Of a DNA stretch of 64,000 nucleotides, positions 52,975 through 63,930 are shown piece after piece (position 1 is the first letter of the stretch; every line of letters starts with the position of its first letter). Both the position numbers and the translations under genes were made by a program. The notes beneath the pieces were generated by a model. That model saw nothing but the letters and a program-made list of their open reading frames with translations, searched no databases and was not told the DNA's origin. Source of the DNA: Brachionus manjavacas. Taxonomy: Eukaryota > Rotifera > Eurotatoria > Ploima > Brachionidae. The stretch spans positions 744,001 to 808,000 of the forward strand of contig JAHQIY010000027.1 in the NCBI GenBank assembly GCA_019054805.1, read 5' to 3'.

Positions 52975-53241
52975 ATGGAACTTTTGATCAAAATGGAAAC
53001 TCAAGGCCAAACAAGCACTTATCAACAATCACCACTATTCGCTCAAAGAAGCGAAAGCGAAAAGAATATTTTACACCAGTATTATCAGCGAGTTAATGAA
53101 GCTAAACAAAGAGGTGGCGTAAGTGAGCCTGGTGAAGTAATAAATAGTTTTTCAGAAGATCAACGACAAATAATACATGATTATTTGCACGACATCGGAA
53201 CTAAAGGAGGACATGCAAAACAAACCGGTGTGGAGCAATAG
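52975..53241 (+). CDS. Small hydrophilic protein of unknown function
   Basis: 88 codons from ATG 52975, or 82 from the in-frame ATG 52993. The sequence is hydrophilic (METQGQTSTYQQSPLFAQRS, YYQRVNEAKQRGGVSEPGEV) and ends with DYLHDIGTKGGHAKQTGVEQ. The GTKGGHA stretch is loosely like the KGG motif of small stress proteins (Con-10/KGG type), but the match is too short to name. A TATA-like TTATAAAAG lies at about 52955, close to the ATG. It is one of the few frames here whose codons are not dominated by A/T, in a spacer free of recognised transposon sequence. It might be a last exon or an intronless gene. Confidence 0.5.
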   Translation: MELLIKMETQGQTSTYQQSPLFAQRSESEKNILHQYYQRVNEAKQRGGVSEPGEVINSFSEDQRQIIHDYLHDIGTKGGHAKQTGVEQ

Positions 53242-53244
53242 ATT

Positions 53245-53600
53245 AAAAAAATAACTAACAGTTATCACATTTAAATGATCTTAAATAAAATAACAATTAA
53301 TTATTTCATTAAATTTTGTTTATAGTAGAGAAGGATTTAGAATAATAATTTTAATCATATTTTTTCTTTAATTGACTTGGTCATTGGTTTCACTTTAATT
53401 TATTATTTGACATATCGAAGTCCCCTCCGCGCCTCACCTGATTTTTTCGTTAGAAGTGTAAAATTTTTTCATATATTTAACAGACTTTAACAAAATAAAA
53501 GAGCTATTTTTTTATGTAAATTTTATAAAATTAAAGTTTTTTTATTAAATATTAATGTATTCATTTAGTTTGTTTCCAAGTTTCTATGCGTCAATTATTT
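53245..53600. other. Spacer
   Basis: No feature seen apart from a GC-richer patch CCCCTCCGCGCCTCACCTGA at about 53423-53442. Confidence 0.3.
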
Positions 53601-53800
53601 TATTTATTTGTTTATCTGTGACGGCTTAAAGCTCCTTGAAATTAAAATAACAAAAATAAAAATTCAAAATAATTAAAGTTAAATATAAAGAAGAAAAAAC
53701 AACTAAAAATAAAAATACACATATTTAAATGAAATAATGACGGCTTATTAATGTTTAAATATTTGAGGCCTCTGCACTAAAAGAGGAAAACGTCAAAAAG
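53600..53800 (-). mobile_element. Degenerate LINE A-like tail (minus strand)
   Basis: CTGTGACGGCTTAAAGCTCC at 53616-53635 is a diverged version of the family A hairpin with the usual A-rich 3' UTR to its right. Coding remnants are minimal. Confidence 0.45.
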
Positions 53801-54060
53801 ATTGATAAAATGGTCAGTATTTTTATTTAGCAGTATATAAATAATAAAAGCACAGTAGCAAAAATTTATTTTCGATTAGATTTATTTAAATTTTTGAGTC
53901 TTGTCGACTATGTGATCTTCATTTTTTAACAAAAAAAATTTCAAGAGCATGTTCAAGTTACCACTAGCTGTATCCATTTTTTATCATATTGCAATAGGGG
54001 ATGTTCTATAGAATTTAATAAATTATCAATTAATGAACTGACAAAAAAATTAAATTTTAC

Positions 54061-54330
54061 TGACAAAAAAACTACGACTGGTGAAGGAATACAAAGAAGG
54101 TTTCGAATCGAGATACATTGAAAACCCAACTCCATTGTGTAATTGCTACCTTACTATTTCTACCTTTTTTTCTGAAACCTGAACTATGTAAACATTTGCC
54201 ACATGTAACAATCTATGTCTTCTAAAATTTCATTTTTTTTTTAGCTTATTTACTTTATTTCGATTTTGATTTTTTTAATTTATTCTGAAGGAGCCCTAGC
54301 TCGGTACAGAAAACAAATAAATAAAAAAAA
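54061..54330 (+). mobile_element. LINE family A 3' fragment
   Basis: Starts at the codons for LVKEYKEGFESRYIENPTPL, runs through the 3' UTR and ends with the hairpin at 54285-54309 and AAATAAATAAAA. It is very similar to the copy at 36640-36969. Confidence 0.85.
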
Positions 54331-54335
54331 AATAT

Positions 54336-54515
54336 CACCTCTTACAATTTATCAATTTTTAATTGTCTTTTTATTATATTTTAACTTATTTTAATTTTTC
54401 TTGTATTTTTTCTTTACATTTTTATTTTATTTGTCTTAATTTTTAATTCTTTTTCATTTTCTTTTGAATCTGAAGGAGCTTTAGCTCGGCACAGATAAAA
54501 CAAATAAATAATGTT
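54336..54515 (+). mobile_element. LINE A-type tail-only copy
   Basis: A second 3' UTR directly behind the first, ending with the hairpin at 54470-54494 and AAACAAATAAATAAT. Head-to-tail arrangement with the previous fragment. Confidence 0.7.
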
Positions 54516-54544
54516 CTAAAGCTGCTTAAGCGATGCTCTAGAGC

Positions 54545-54835
54545 TGCTTGTGCAGTGCTCTAAAAACTTTCAACTTATTTCTGAAACGTACTGTAATTTA
54601 AGCCCTCTTGGATTTTTCATTATGGAACCACACAAAGGACAAGGTACACCATTTGGGTGTTTTCTAAATGCTCTTCATTTCATTTCGACATCTGGTTCTG
54701 AATTTCCATCAGGCTCATTATCACTGTAAATTTCACTTGACTTATCATAATGACTGACAGTGTCTTCATTTAAATCACCATTAGTATCACTGTAAATCTT
54801 TTCAAGACTCTCTGTTCTTTTTTTTTTCAAATATT
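54545..54835 (-). pseudogene. Zinc-finger mobile-element protein fragment
   Basis: The minus strand reads EKIYSDTNGDLNEDTVSHYD, then SSEIYSDNEPDGNSEPDVEM, a TGA, and KHPNGVPCPLCGSIMKNPRG. The CPLCG...GLKL pattern is the first half of a C2H2 finger, as found at the N termini of some LINE proteins. Two tandem Asp/Glu-rich half-repeats precede it. Not assignable to a named element. Confidence 0.4.
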
Positions 54836-54848
54836 TTTAATTTAGTTA

Positions 54849-56058
54849 CAGTGCTGCTACGATACCTTGAATTCACCATATTTACCGTAAAATATGGTAA
54901 TCTAAAAAAGGGTATTTTTCGTAAAATACCGATAATTACTGTAAAATTCAGTGAAAAAAAAAATTCCAAAATTTCTCAAAAAAACCGATTTTCATGAAAA
55001 AAATTTTTTTTTTGAATTTTTGAAAAAGGAAAACAAAAAAAATTTAATAGAATTTTGTGACAAAAATTGACGTAAATTTCGGTAAATTTTTTTAAAAAAA
55101 AGGTAAAAAATGGTAAAAATTCAACAGAAAAGGAAAAATAGATTTTTTAATATTTCATTCACTTTTTTTTCTAAACAAATAATGAAAATTAATACTTAAA
55201 CATTATTTAAAAAATATATTTCATTTTCTAGCTTTTTTTGCTTTTAAGCTGTTAGCTGTCTTGTCCCAAGCTTCTTTGAATGTTGATCCTTTTGGATTAA
55301 ATTTCACAAGCCCAGCTTTTTAAAAAAATTATGTCTAACTTTTGATTTCATTTAAAGCATATTATTTTTCTTTTGATATTAAGCATTTCAAAAAACTTTG
55401 ACAGTTGAAAAATGTAAGAAATATATAAATCATCTTAAATATGTAAAAAATATTAAAAAAATTTATTTTTTTAATTATTAATAAAACATTTCTAGGTTGT
55501 TGAGGCTGAAGTGAAAGAAAGGGTGACTGGTCAGATCATTAAATTCTGATTGTTTATCTTTTTTTTTATAGAGCTCTTTATAAATGATTTTTGATAATTT
55601 CTGTATATAAGAAAATAATTTAACATTTTCGTACTTAATATTTTCAAATACTGATTTGGCAAAACAAATAATTGACAAATAAATATTAATTTTCATAATT
55701 TGTTCAGAAAAAAAATTGAATGAAATAACAAAAAATTCATTTTTCCTTTTCTGCTGAATTTTTGCAATTTTTTACCTTTTTTTTACAAAAATTTACGTCA
55801 ATTTTTGTCACAAAATTCTATTAAATTTTTTTTGTTTTCCTTTTTCAAAAATTCAAAAAAAAAATTTTTTTCATGAAAATCGTTTTTTTTTGAGAAATTT
55901 TGGAATTTTTTTTTTCACTGAATTTTACAGTAATTATCGGTATTTTACAAAAATACCCTTTTTTAGATTACCATATTTTACGGTAATATGGTAAAATATC
56001 GTGAATTTACCATAATTTACGGAAAATATGGTGAATTCAAGGTATCGTAGCAGCACTG
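54849..56058. mobile_element. 1210-bp Tc1/pogo-like element with ~340-bp terminal inverted repeats
   Basis: Ends CAGTGCTGCTACGATACCTT and its inverse; TA duplications at 54847-54848 and 56059-56060. The arms (about 54849-55190 and 55700-56058) are close to identical except for an extra ~40-50 bp AATTTACCGTAA-type segment in the right arm. The middle codes on the minus strand: 55696-55478 (MKINIYLSIICFAKSVFENI) and, near 55325-55225, LGLVKFNPKGSTFKEAWDKT ending KAKKARK. No DDE motif, so it is probably non-autonomous. Confidence 0.88.
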
Positions 56059-56136
56059 TATTATTATTAACATCCTTAAATTTATCATTTACTTGGAATT
56101 TGGTGGGTATTTCATTATGGGTTTGAACCCTAAACC

Positions 56137-56306
56137 CTGTTGATTAACCTTGAAACTTGAAAAACAAAAAGTCCTATCATTATTTTTTTAAAATTATATC
56201 CATTATGTATTTAAATTTTTTTATAGCTCATGATTTTTATGCGTGATCATTGAAGAATACCTGTGATCTTTGGATGATGAGATCATAAAATTAGTGATCA
56301 TCACAG
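56137..56306 (+). repeat. 170-bp repeat, copy 1 (identical to 57131-57300)
   Basis: From CTGTTGATTAACCTTGAAAC to AGTGATCATCACAG. By eye it is base-for-base identical to the second copy 994 bp downstream. Copy 1 continues into GATCACAAACCCAGCAAGAT. Confidence 0.85.
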
Positions 56307-56309
56307 ATC

Positions 56310-56884
56310 ACAAACCCAGCAAGATGACAAAGATCACATGGTCGACACGATCCAAATTTTTAAGCAGGTATAAAATACCGTAATAAAAATACTGATCATT
56401 TCAATAAAATAGTAATCAATTAAATGATCATTTTAATAATAAACTTTTGGTAAATATCTTTAAAATCTTGTGTATTTATTTAAAAAAAAATTTTTCTCTC
56501 AATTGAATTAATGCAGTGATGTATTTTTGGATTTGTAGAAAATTTCAGCGTTTTTTACGCTTTTTTACATTAAAAAATAATTTTTAATGAAATTTTACGT
56601 AAAAAACAAAAATTATCTTTTGTGGAAAAATTAATCATCAAAAAAATTGAAAAATGAAGTTTTAAATGGAAAACCCAAAAAAGAGCCGAGATTTTGTGAT
56701 TTTTTTGAATTCTTAAAGATGGTTAATTTTAAGTAAATTGGCGTTTTTTACTTAAAATGACGTTAATTTACGTAAAATTCTCGTAGCAAGCTAATGCTGT
56801 ATTTATATTTTTAGATTTGAAAGAAAATATTACATCAAAAAATGTAACTCTGCATTTATTTCTTTTAAAAAAAAATAATATTTC
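56310..56884. other. AT-rich spacer with TTTACGTAAA-type motifs
   Basis: TTTTACGTAAAAAAC and TTTACGTAAAATTC at about 56590-56790 suggest a decayed transposon arm of the 54849 type; boundaries cannot be drawn. No gene seen. Confidence 0.3.
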
Positions 56885-57130
56885 ATAATTAAACGTTGTT
56901 TTAAGAAATTAAATTTTATTAGCTTATGTAAATCTGACTGTAAAAAAAATATGCAAACTTGAAAAAATAAAAAATTAATCGAAGCAATCAAATTTGAAGA
57001 AAAGAATAATTTAAAAGTATACTTACCTGAAATTTAAAACATTTTGCTAATTTGTTTTTATTCTTTTTTTTTAAAAATTTATTTTGAATAAATGAAGTGT
57101 TAATCGGTCTTTTTAGACAGGGACTCTAGG

Positions 57131-57300
57131 CTGTTGATTAACCTTGAAACTTGAAAAACAAAAAGTCCTATCATTATTTTTTTAAAATTATATCCATTAT
57201 GTATTTAAATTTTTTTATAGCTCATGATTTTTATGCGTGATCATTGAAGAATACCTGTGATCTTTGGATGATGAGATCATAAAATTAGTGATCATCACAG
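57131..57300 (+). repeat. 170-bp repeat, copy 2
   Basis: Identical to 56137-56306. It lies inside the interruption of the left arm of the element above. Confidence 0.85.
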
Positions 57301-58261
57301 AAATTTAAAAGCCAAAATACGAACATTTTTGGCAAAAATAAACAATGATATTTTATTCTAAAATCTATTCAAAAATAACAAAATTTATTATTAACTAAAT
57401 TTTTTTTACAAAAACTTTAATGTGTTTTTATGATGACTTGTTTTAAACTGTAAGTGAACAAAAAGGGAGATTAAATTAATTAAATGGTTTAATTATTTTG
57501 TTTTAATTTTTTATTAAAATTTTAGATATTAAGATAAATCTTTGAATAAATGAAAAAATTTCTATGTTAAATGCTTTAAGTGTTATGCAGATTTAATTTA
57601 TTTTATAAAAAAATTTTTAATTCTTTAAATCTACCTTACACGTAAAGCATTTAACATTAAAATTTTTTCAATTATTCAAAGATTTATTTTAATATCTAAT
57701 ATTTGAAATAAAATCAAAACAAATTAATTAAATCATCAATCATTGATCATTAAATCAATTAATTTAATCTCTCTTTTTGTTCACTTCCTGTTTATAACAA
57801 GTAATCATAAAAACTCATTAAAGTCTGAGAAAAATAATTTTGCTAATAACAAATATTTTTATTTTGTAATCAGGTGATAACATATTATGTTATTATTTGG
57901 TACCATACCAGTTATGTTAACATCCTGATAACTAAATTGTAATCATCGTTTTATGTTATCAAAAAGGATATATTAAAAATATGACTAAAACAGTAGTTAT
58001 CATTTACTAAATTATGCTATCACCTTGACAATTTTGTTATCAAATAATAAATAAAAAAAAAGACTTTTTTAAAAAAGTTGATTTGTATTTTTAACACGTA
58101 ACGTAGTCTAAATTATAAGAATATTAATTTTAATTATTTGTTTATGTCTGCGAGCCATTTGTAAAATACAGTTCTTGTATTTAAGATCCGGAATCGGATA
58201 AATTTCATAATTTTACGTAATTTTACGTAAATTTTAGTTGATAAGAACATTAGTTTTTAGG

Positions 58262-58555
58262 TAAAATTACGTTAGATTACATTAAAAAACGGAACCTTTA
58301 GTGAAATTATTCCAAAATGCTAATGACCAAAAAAATTAGGTTTTTGGGAAGAAAATTGTAGGAATTGACTGTTTTCCAAAATTTTAAAATAATTCATTTT
58401 GAGAAAATAAATAAAGCTTAATGTCGTCTACAAAACCCAAACAGTCAATTTATACATTTTTCTTACCAAAAGCCTAATTTTTTTGGTCGTTAGCATTTTG
58501 GAATAATTTTACTAAAAGTTACGATTTTTTAATGTAATTTTTTAATAATATTTCA
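58262..58555. repeat. Fold-back repeat with ~105-bp arms
   Basis: ATTCCAAAATGCTAATGACC and AATTAGG.TTTTGG with neighbours (58262-58370) are inverted at about 58445-58555 with a few changes. ATTACATTAAAAAA ends are present. It is nested inside the 56885-59165 element. Confidence 0.7.
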
Positions 58556-59285
58556 ACGTTAAATGCTTTACGTGTTATGTAGATTTTAAAATTTAAAATA
58601 TCTTAACAAAAAATATATTCTCAATCCATTGATAAATTCGATATTTAAATCCTTATTTGTAATATTTTAACTAAAATACATTTAAATTTAAAAATTGATT
58701 TAATGAGAAACTATTTTATTTTAAAAACTACATAACAATTAAAGCATTTAAAATTGAAATTTTTTCATTTATTCAAAGATTTATTTTAATATCTAATATT
58801 TAAGATAAAATTAAAACAAAATAATAAAACCATTTAATTAAATTATTCTCCCTTTTTGATCACTTCCAGTTTAAAACAAGTCATCATAAAAACATATTAA
58901 ATTCTGAGTAAAAAAAAATTTAGTTAATAATAAATTTTGTTATTTTTGAATAGATTTTAGAATATAATATCATTGTTTATTTTTGCCAAAAATGTTCGTA
59001 TTTTGGCTTTTAAATTTCAGGTAAGTTTACTTTTAAATTATTCTTTTCTTCAAATTTGATTGCTTCGATTAATTTTTTATTTTTTCAAGTTTGCATATTT
59101 TTTTAACAGTCAGATTTACATAAGCTAATAAAATTTAATTTTCTTAAAATATCGTTTATATTTTTAATCAATGTAATTTCTCTAAATATTTATATAAGAG
59201 TTATTACATTTTAAGAAGGAATGCAATGAATCATGTATTTGGTATTTAAACTTGGAAATTTTTTGTAACTGTTTTAAAAAAAAAC

Positions 59286-60550
59286 ATGAACTCCAGAACA
59301 CAAAATTATAGAAATGATCAAGAATCCGAAAAAGTGCCAAAAGTACTGGAATCTTTTTCTTCAAGAAGCAAACCATCACCATCGCCACGAGCAACTAGTT
59401 CAAAATTAAGAAATGGTCACAAGTGTCCCTTTATTCTGAACAGTTTAAGTGATGATCGCAGCTTTACCGAAACCTTGCACAACAAGTCGAATAAAGTGGA
59501 AAATTTAATTTTTTTAAAAATAAAATAATCAAATACTTTTAGGGAATTGGCTGCACTGAAAAATTCTGCAAAGGCTCAATACTTAAATCTCAGCCTTTGA
59601 AAATGAACCAGCAAAAGGACTTGCAAGAAGCAAAAAAAGAACATGTCGAATTTCTTGGACAATATTTTGAGTCCATTAACCAGTATTTTTAGATAGCTTT
59701 TTTTCAAAGCCTATCTGAATCTAACTATTTGAAAAAAATTCAAGGAAGTAAAATAAATCAAAGTTATGTTTTAGGCTAATTTTTTTTGGATTATTTAAAT
59801 TAACTTCTGAAAAATTTTTGAAAAAATGCTATCTTTTTGAGAAAATTTGCAGAACATAAATATTAACTTGATAAAAATTTTATAAAAAAATGATTCATTA
59901 GGCTTAACTAATATATTTAAAAAAAATTAAAAAAAAAATTACAGGAAAAATTCAACATTCCACCAGGACAGACTAAATCAGTCAGACAAATATTTTACAA
60001 ATAACCAAAAGTTTGATTTAACATTCAAAGAATTGGAGTTTGCCGGGAGAACATCTTGGAGAAATGCAGCCAGATGCATTGGCAGAATCAACTGGTCAAA
60101 AATAAAGCTTTTTGACGGTCGGCATTGCACCACTACAAAAGAGATGTTCGATCTGCTTTGTGAACACTTGAAATATGCGACCAATGGTGGCAACATCAGA
60201 TCGGCCATCACTGTTTTTAGGCAAAGAGTCAAAGAAAAGCATGATATGCGAATATGGAATACCCAGCTGATAAACTATGCTGGTTATGAAATAAATGAGA
60301 CTGATACAATTGGAGATAAATCTCAAGTCGCTTTTACAAAGGTAAATTTTTATTTTCAAGAGAAAAAAAGTGACGAAAAAATTTTGGCCTCATTTTTTTA
60401 TCTATTTTAGATATGTGAAGCTTTAGGATGGAAAGGAAAAAGAACTGAATTCGACATATTACCACTGGTGCTGCAAGTTGATGGAAAAAAGCCCGATGTG
60501 TATGAAATGCCACCTGAGTTGGCGCTGCAAGTAGAAATTGAACATCCAAA
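59286..60550 (+). CDS. NOS: Nitric oxide synthase, first four exons (oxygenase domain, incomplete)
   Basis: NOS makes nitric oxide and citrulline from arginine, using heme and tetrahydrobiopterin in the oxygenase domain and a flavin reductase domain. Exons are 59286-59495, 59543-59682, 59945-60341 and 60411-60550; introns are 47, 262 and 69 nt and all phases agree, giving 295 aa. Residues 73-80 (GCTEKFCK) give the CX4C pair of the intersubunit zinc site. TSWRNAARCIGRINW contains the heme-ligand Cys (about 161). Then follow TKEMFDLLCEHLKYATNGGN, IRSAITVFRQR, RIWNTQLINYAGYE, FDILPLVLQVDGKKP and VEIEHPK. The Ser/Pro-rich N terminus (about 1-60) has no PDZ. The oxygenase domain is cut at HPK by a GTATAT donor. 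No further exon is seen in 60551-64000, which is filled with repeats, so the gene either has a very long intron or is broken. Confidence 0.9.
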
Positions 60551-61360
60551 GTATATTTTTAAACATTTAAGTTTTTAAATTCAGAAAGAATTTCATAAAT
60601 CGAGATTAATTTTATTTAATTTAATGATTAAAGATATTTTTTTTTACAACTCAAAAAAGTCAAAAACAATTTAAAATTTTTTTTAAAGGTTCCCTAAAGA
60701 TTATCAGGTCCTTTTTTTTAAATTGAACTAAAGCATTTCAATATTTATTCTTTTATTGATAAATGTAATTTAATGAAAAATTATAAATCTATATGAATAG
60801 TCAATTTTAGATAATTTAGATTTAGAATTTTTTTTTGAGAAAATTTTTTGCCAGTAGATGAATGTTTTTTTTATTATAAAAGATAAAAAAAATAAACAAA
60901 AGAAGATAAAAGTTTTTAAGACATTAATTTTTTAATTTAAAATACAGAATTTAATTTACAATAAGATTACATTAAATTACATTCTAAATTTGATGTTATT
61001 CTTACATATACATATATCTTGGTAAAATGACGTAAAATGGTGTAATATATCTCGTTCAAAGTACAACACTTTAGATAAATAAAATAACAATAAGATTATA
61101 TTTTTTGGTAGCAGTTAATTATATTCTTTCGGATCTTATTTCAATTATGAAAAAAGATAAATTATTTCAGAAAAATAGATATTTGTTTTAATTAGCGAAT
61201 ATTTGTTTTTTTTTTACAGCAAATTAAATCACATGAATAAAATAATTAACAAAATTACAGAAACAAAGAAAATTTATTGATATATTTTTGTTCTCATTTG
61301 ACATTTAAAAAAATTTATTCAATTTTACGTCTTTTTGTTGTAGTTGGATTTGATTGAACT
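60551..61360. other. Putative NOS intron 4, AT-rich
   Basis: No exon matching the next part of the NOS oxygenase domain was found on the plus strand. Nothing else is supported. Confidence 0.4.
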
Positions 61361-61361
61361 T

Positions 61362-61990
61362 CTAAGGCGTCACTAATTGAACATTTAATGACTTGGGTGG
61401 ACGTCCTCTTCCGCGTTTTTGAGCTAAAGCTTGAATTGAAATGCTTGAAGCTACTTGATCTGTATTACTAAGACGGACCGGTATTGAATTTTCAACAGCT
61501 TTTTCAATATTATTTGATGTTGATGGCATAACTGGCTGTAAACTAGTGGGTTGATTAACCTCCTGAATCTCATTGTATTCTAAAATTTGGTTCATCAAAT
61601 GATTTGAATTTCTTACAATCCCATTCATAGCTTTTTTTCCGGCCACGATAATTTTCTTCGATATTTAAATCTAAACCTGGAATAACCCAAAAAGTGGCAA
61701 ACTCTTATGGTAATATTTCATTTTTTTCCCAATTGTAACAAGAGGTAGGAATGTTTTATCGCGCAAAAAATATTTGTTAAATATTTTTTCCATTTTATTT
61801 TTAAATCGGATATCTTTTATTGCCCATTGTTGTAATCAATTTTACCATCGTTGATATCTTTAATGCATTTCTTAAACGAATCTTCTTCCTCTTCTTTTAA
61901 GGTTTGTAAAAAATTCGTTTAAACTTGTATCATTATCAGTATCGTCGTTATTTGCAACAATTGCTCTTGGAGTATCAAAAATTGAAGTTG
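61362..61990 (-). pseudogene. AT-hook mobile-element protein remnant
   Basis: Minus frame 61646-61362 is Ser/Asn-rich and ends with QALAQKRGRGRPPKSLNVQL, a canonical AT-hook. Upstream pieces on the same strand include DNDTSLNEFFTNL, KDIRFKNKMEKIFNKYFLRD and FLPLVTIGKKMKYYHKSL in broken frames. Similar AT-hook tails occur at 19900 and 23130. Probably the C-terminal part of a transposase. Confidence 0.45.
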
Positions 61991-62049
61991 ATGATTCAGA
62001 AGTAAAGGTAGTTTTTGAAAAAATAAGAAAAAAAAAATTATTTTATTTT

Positions 62050-63215
62050 ATTTATTTTTTTGTTTTCTGTACCGAGCTATAGCTTCTTCAAATAAAAAAA
62101 AATAGGATTAAGTAAGAGTGTAATTAAAATAAAATAAAATAGAGGAAAGTTTAAAAGACATTTATTGAAATAGGTTGTTACTTGTGACACATGTTTACAT
62201 AGTTGAAGCTTCATGAAAAAAAGAGGAAATAGTAAGAAAGCAATTACATAATGGAGTTGAGTTCAATATTTCTTGATTTAAAACCAAGCTTTGTATTCCT
62301 CCATCAGTCTGGCAATCAATGGAATAGAATGACTCAGTCCTGTCCCAACATATCTCTCACTCAACTCAAAAAGCTTATTCGAGACTGTTAGTAATGTTAG
62401 TTTATTAAAAACTTCATGATGCAAGATGTTGGACGGAGTATCATATTTTAACTTAAGGATAGATCTTACTGCTGTATTCTGAATTGCTTGTAGTTTTTTG
62501 ATATTATTTTCTGAAAATGAATTCAAGCAAGGAAAAGAATAGTCTAAAATCGATCCGACTAAAGATTTAAATAAATTTTCTAGTGTGTTTTGATTGAGAC
62601 CCCATTTTTTGTTTGACAATATCTTAATAATATTTAGCCTTTTGTTGCAGCGTTCTTTAATTTCGTCTACTAGTAAATTAAAGTTTAACTTAGAATCAAA
62701 TTTAATACCAAGAAACTTGATTTCTTTTTGGCTCACTATTCTGTTTCCATAGATTTTTAAGTTTAGATTATCACCCTCTTTTTTGTACCTAGAAAAGACT
62801 ACTGAACATGACTTTTCAACTGATATCTTCATTTTCCAATTAATAAGCCATTGTTCTAGTTCGTTGGTGTATTTATTAATCTTATTTTCTAGATTCCTCT
62901 TTTTGTTTTAAATGAGGAATCAAACTAGATCATCTGCGGAAATCAGAGAGTATTCGTTATTTGTTTTGTTTCTTTTGGTGATGCCATTAATATGTATACT
63001 AAATGAAAGAGGAATAATTACTGAGCCTGCATTTATTTGATATTCTTCGCTCAAGTGGTCATTCACATTTACCTTAAATGTCCTACTATCTAAAAAGGAT
63101 TTAATCCAGTTAGTCAAGTAATGAGTTGGATTCATTTTCATCAATTTAAAAAGTAAACCTTCATGCCAAACCTTTTTGATCCGACTAAAGATTTATAAAG
63201 GTAATAAGTTTTCTC
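62050..63215 (-). mobile_element. LINE family A copy, 5' truncated
   Basis: Tail hairpin at 62067-62090, then RT C-terminal frame 62832-62278 (MKISVEKSCSVVFSRYKKEG, NNIKKLQAIQNTAVRSILKL) and RT palm frame 63144-62920 (MMKMNPTHYLTNWIKSFLDS, ISADDLV, where the catalytic F/YADD is SADD). At about 63175-63215 a short piece matching the GSIVG/KSLVG region is joined out of order. It lies in the putative NOS intron, opposite strand. Confidence 0.85.
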
Positions 63216-63429
63216 AAAGTTTTAAATAATTCATTGATAATTCAAAAGACTTTATTTGATTTTTTTTATTATCAGTTATAATTAATTTATTAATTTCCGA
63301 TTAATTTTACACGAGTTATGTTTAATTTCAAACACTTCTTGTATTTAAATGCAATCTTTTAACTGACAACATTTATCTACTGAATCTACATAAATCTATC
63401 GTTTTCTTTCTTTTTTTAACAAATCCACA

Positions 63430-63720
63430 GTAAAATTTAAAATATTTTACTTTAATCTGATTTCACATTTTGGTTCAAATTAAGTTTTGTTTTTTCAAAA
63501 ACATTTTTCATGTGGCTGAAAGGAAGGAATAAGTTTCCATTCCAACGGGCCATGGCTTTGTCGACCTATATTTAAAATTAATAAACAATTTATTTACTGA
63601 AGATTACATTTATCTGCTTTTCAATTTATTTTGCTTCAAAGATAAAGAATTTTTTACAATATTTTTATCTAAAAATAAGATAACTTTATCATCCGAATTG
63701 AGTGACATGTCTTTAAAAAA
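63430..63720 (-). CDS. Possible minus-strand exons, product unknown
   Basis: After an acceptor TTAAATATAG (63568-63577, minus) the frame VDKAMARWNGNLFLPFSHMK, then NVFEKTKLNLNQNVKSD ends in TAA near 63478. A second open stretch (63713-63615) reads MSLNSDDKVILFLDKNIVKN. The first has unusually high G+C for this window. The family is not recognised and the phase between the two does not fit, so the gene model is unresolved. Confidence 0.3.
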
Positions 63721-63799
63721 AAATAAAATTAGCTGCTAGCAAAAAACTAAGCCATAAAATACTTTGAAAAATACAAACAAAGTTTTTTATTCTTATTTT

Positions 63800-63930
63800 C
63801 CTAATCTTTTTGATTGTTGCTCGTAATCTTTGCTTTTTTTTTTAAGTCTGACACGTTTACGCTTCTCAGAAACCTGAGTATTGTTTTCGTCATTATCTAG
63901 TTTTGTTGAACTTTTTATTTTTATTATTTA
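63800..63930 (-). CDS. Possible last exon of a gene entering from the right, basic C terminus
   Basis: After a 43-nt candidate intron (acceptor AATAAAAAG) the minus frame reads KLDNDENNTQVSEKRKRVRL, then KKKSKDYEQQSKRLGK and TAA. It is an acidic stretch followed by a nuclear-localisation-like basic cluster. AATAAG/AATAAA signals follow directly. The preceding exon in 63950-64000 contains a stop in the required phase, so the upstream connection is uncertain. Not recognised. Confidence 0.35.

Larger units (their letters stand above)
56885..59165. mobile_element. 2.3-kb element with ~460-bp terminal inverted repeats, left arm interrupted
   Basis: The right arm (about 58740-59165), read in reverse, matches the left arm in two pieces: 56885-57045 (TAGCTTATGTAAATCTGACT to ACTTACCTGAAATTTAAAA) and 57301-57600 (AAATTTAAAAGCCAAAATAC to AAATGCTTTAAGTGTTATG). 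The gap in the left arm (57046-57300) contains the 170-bp repeat. The interior repeats arm-like segments (57640-57850). There is no transposase. The segments ATCATCAATCATTGATC and CACTTCCTGTTT also occur at 27190-27270. Confidence 0.75.
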
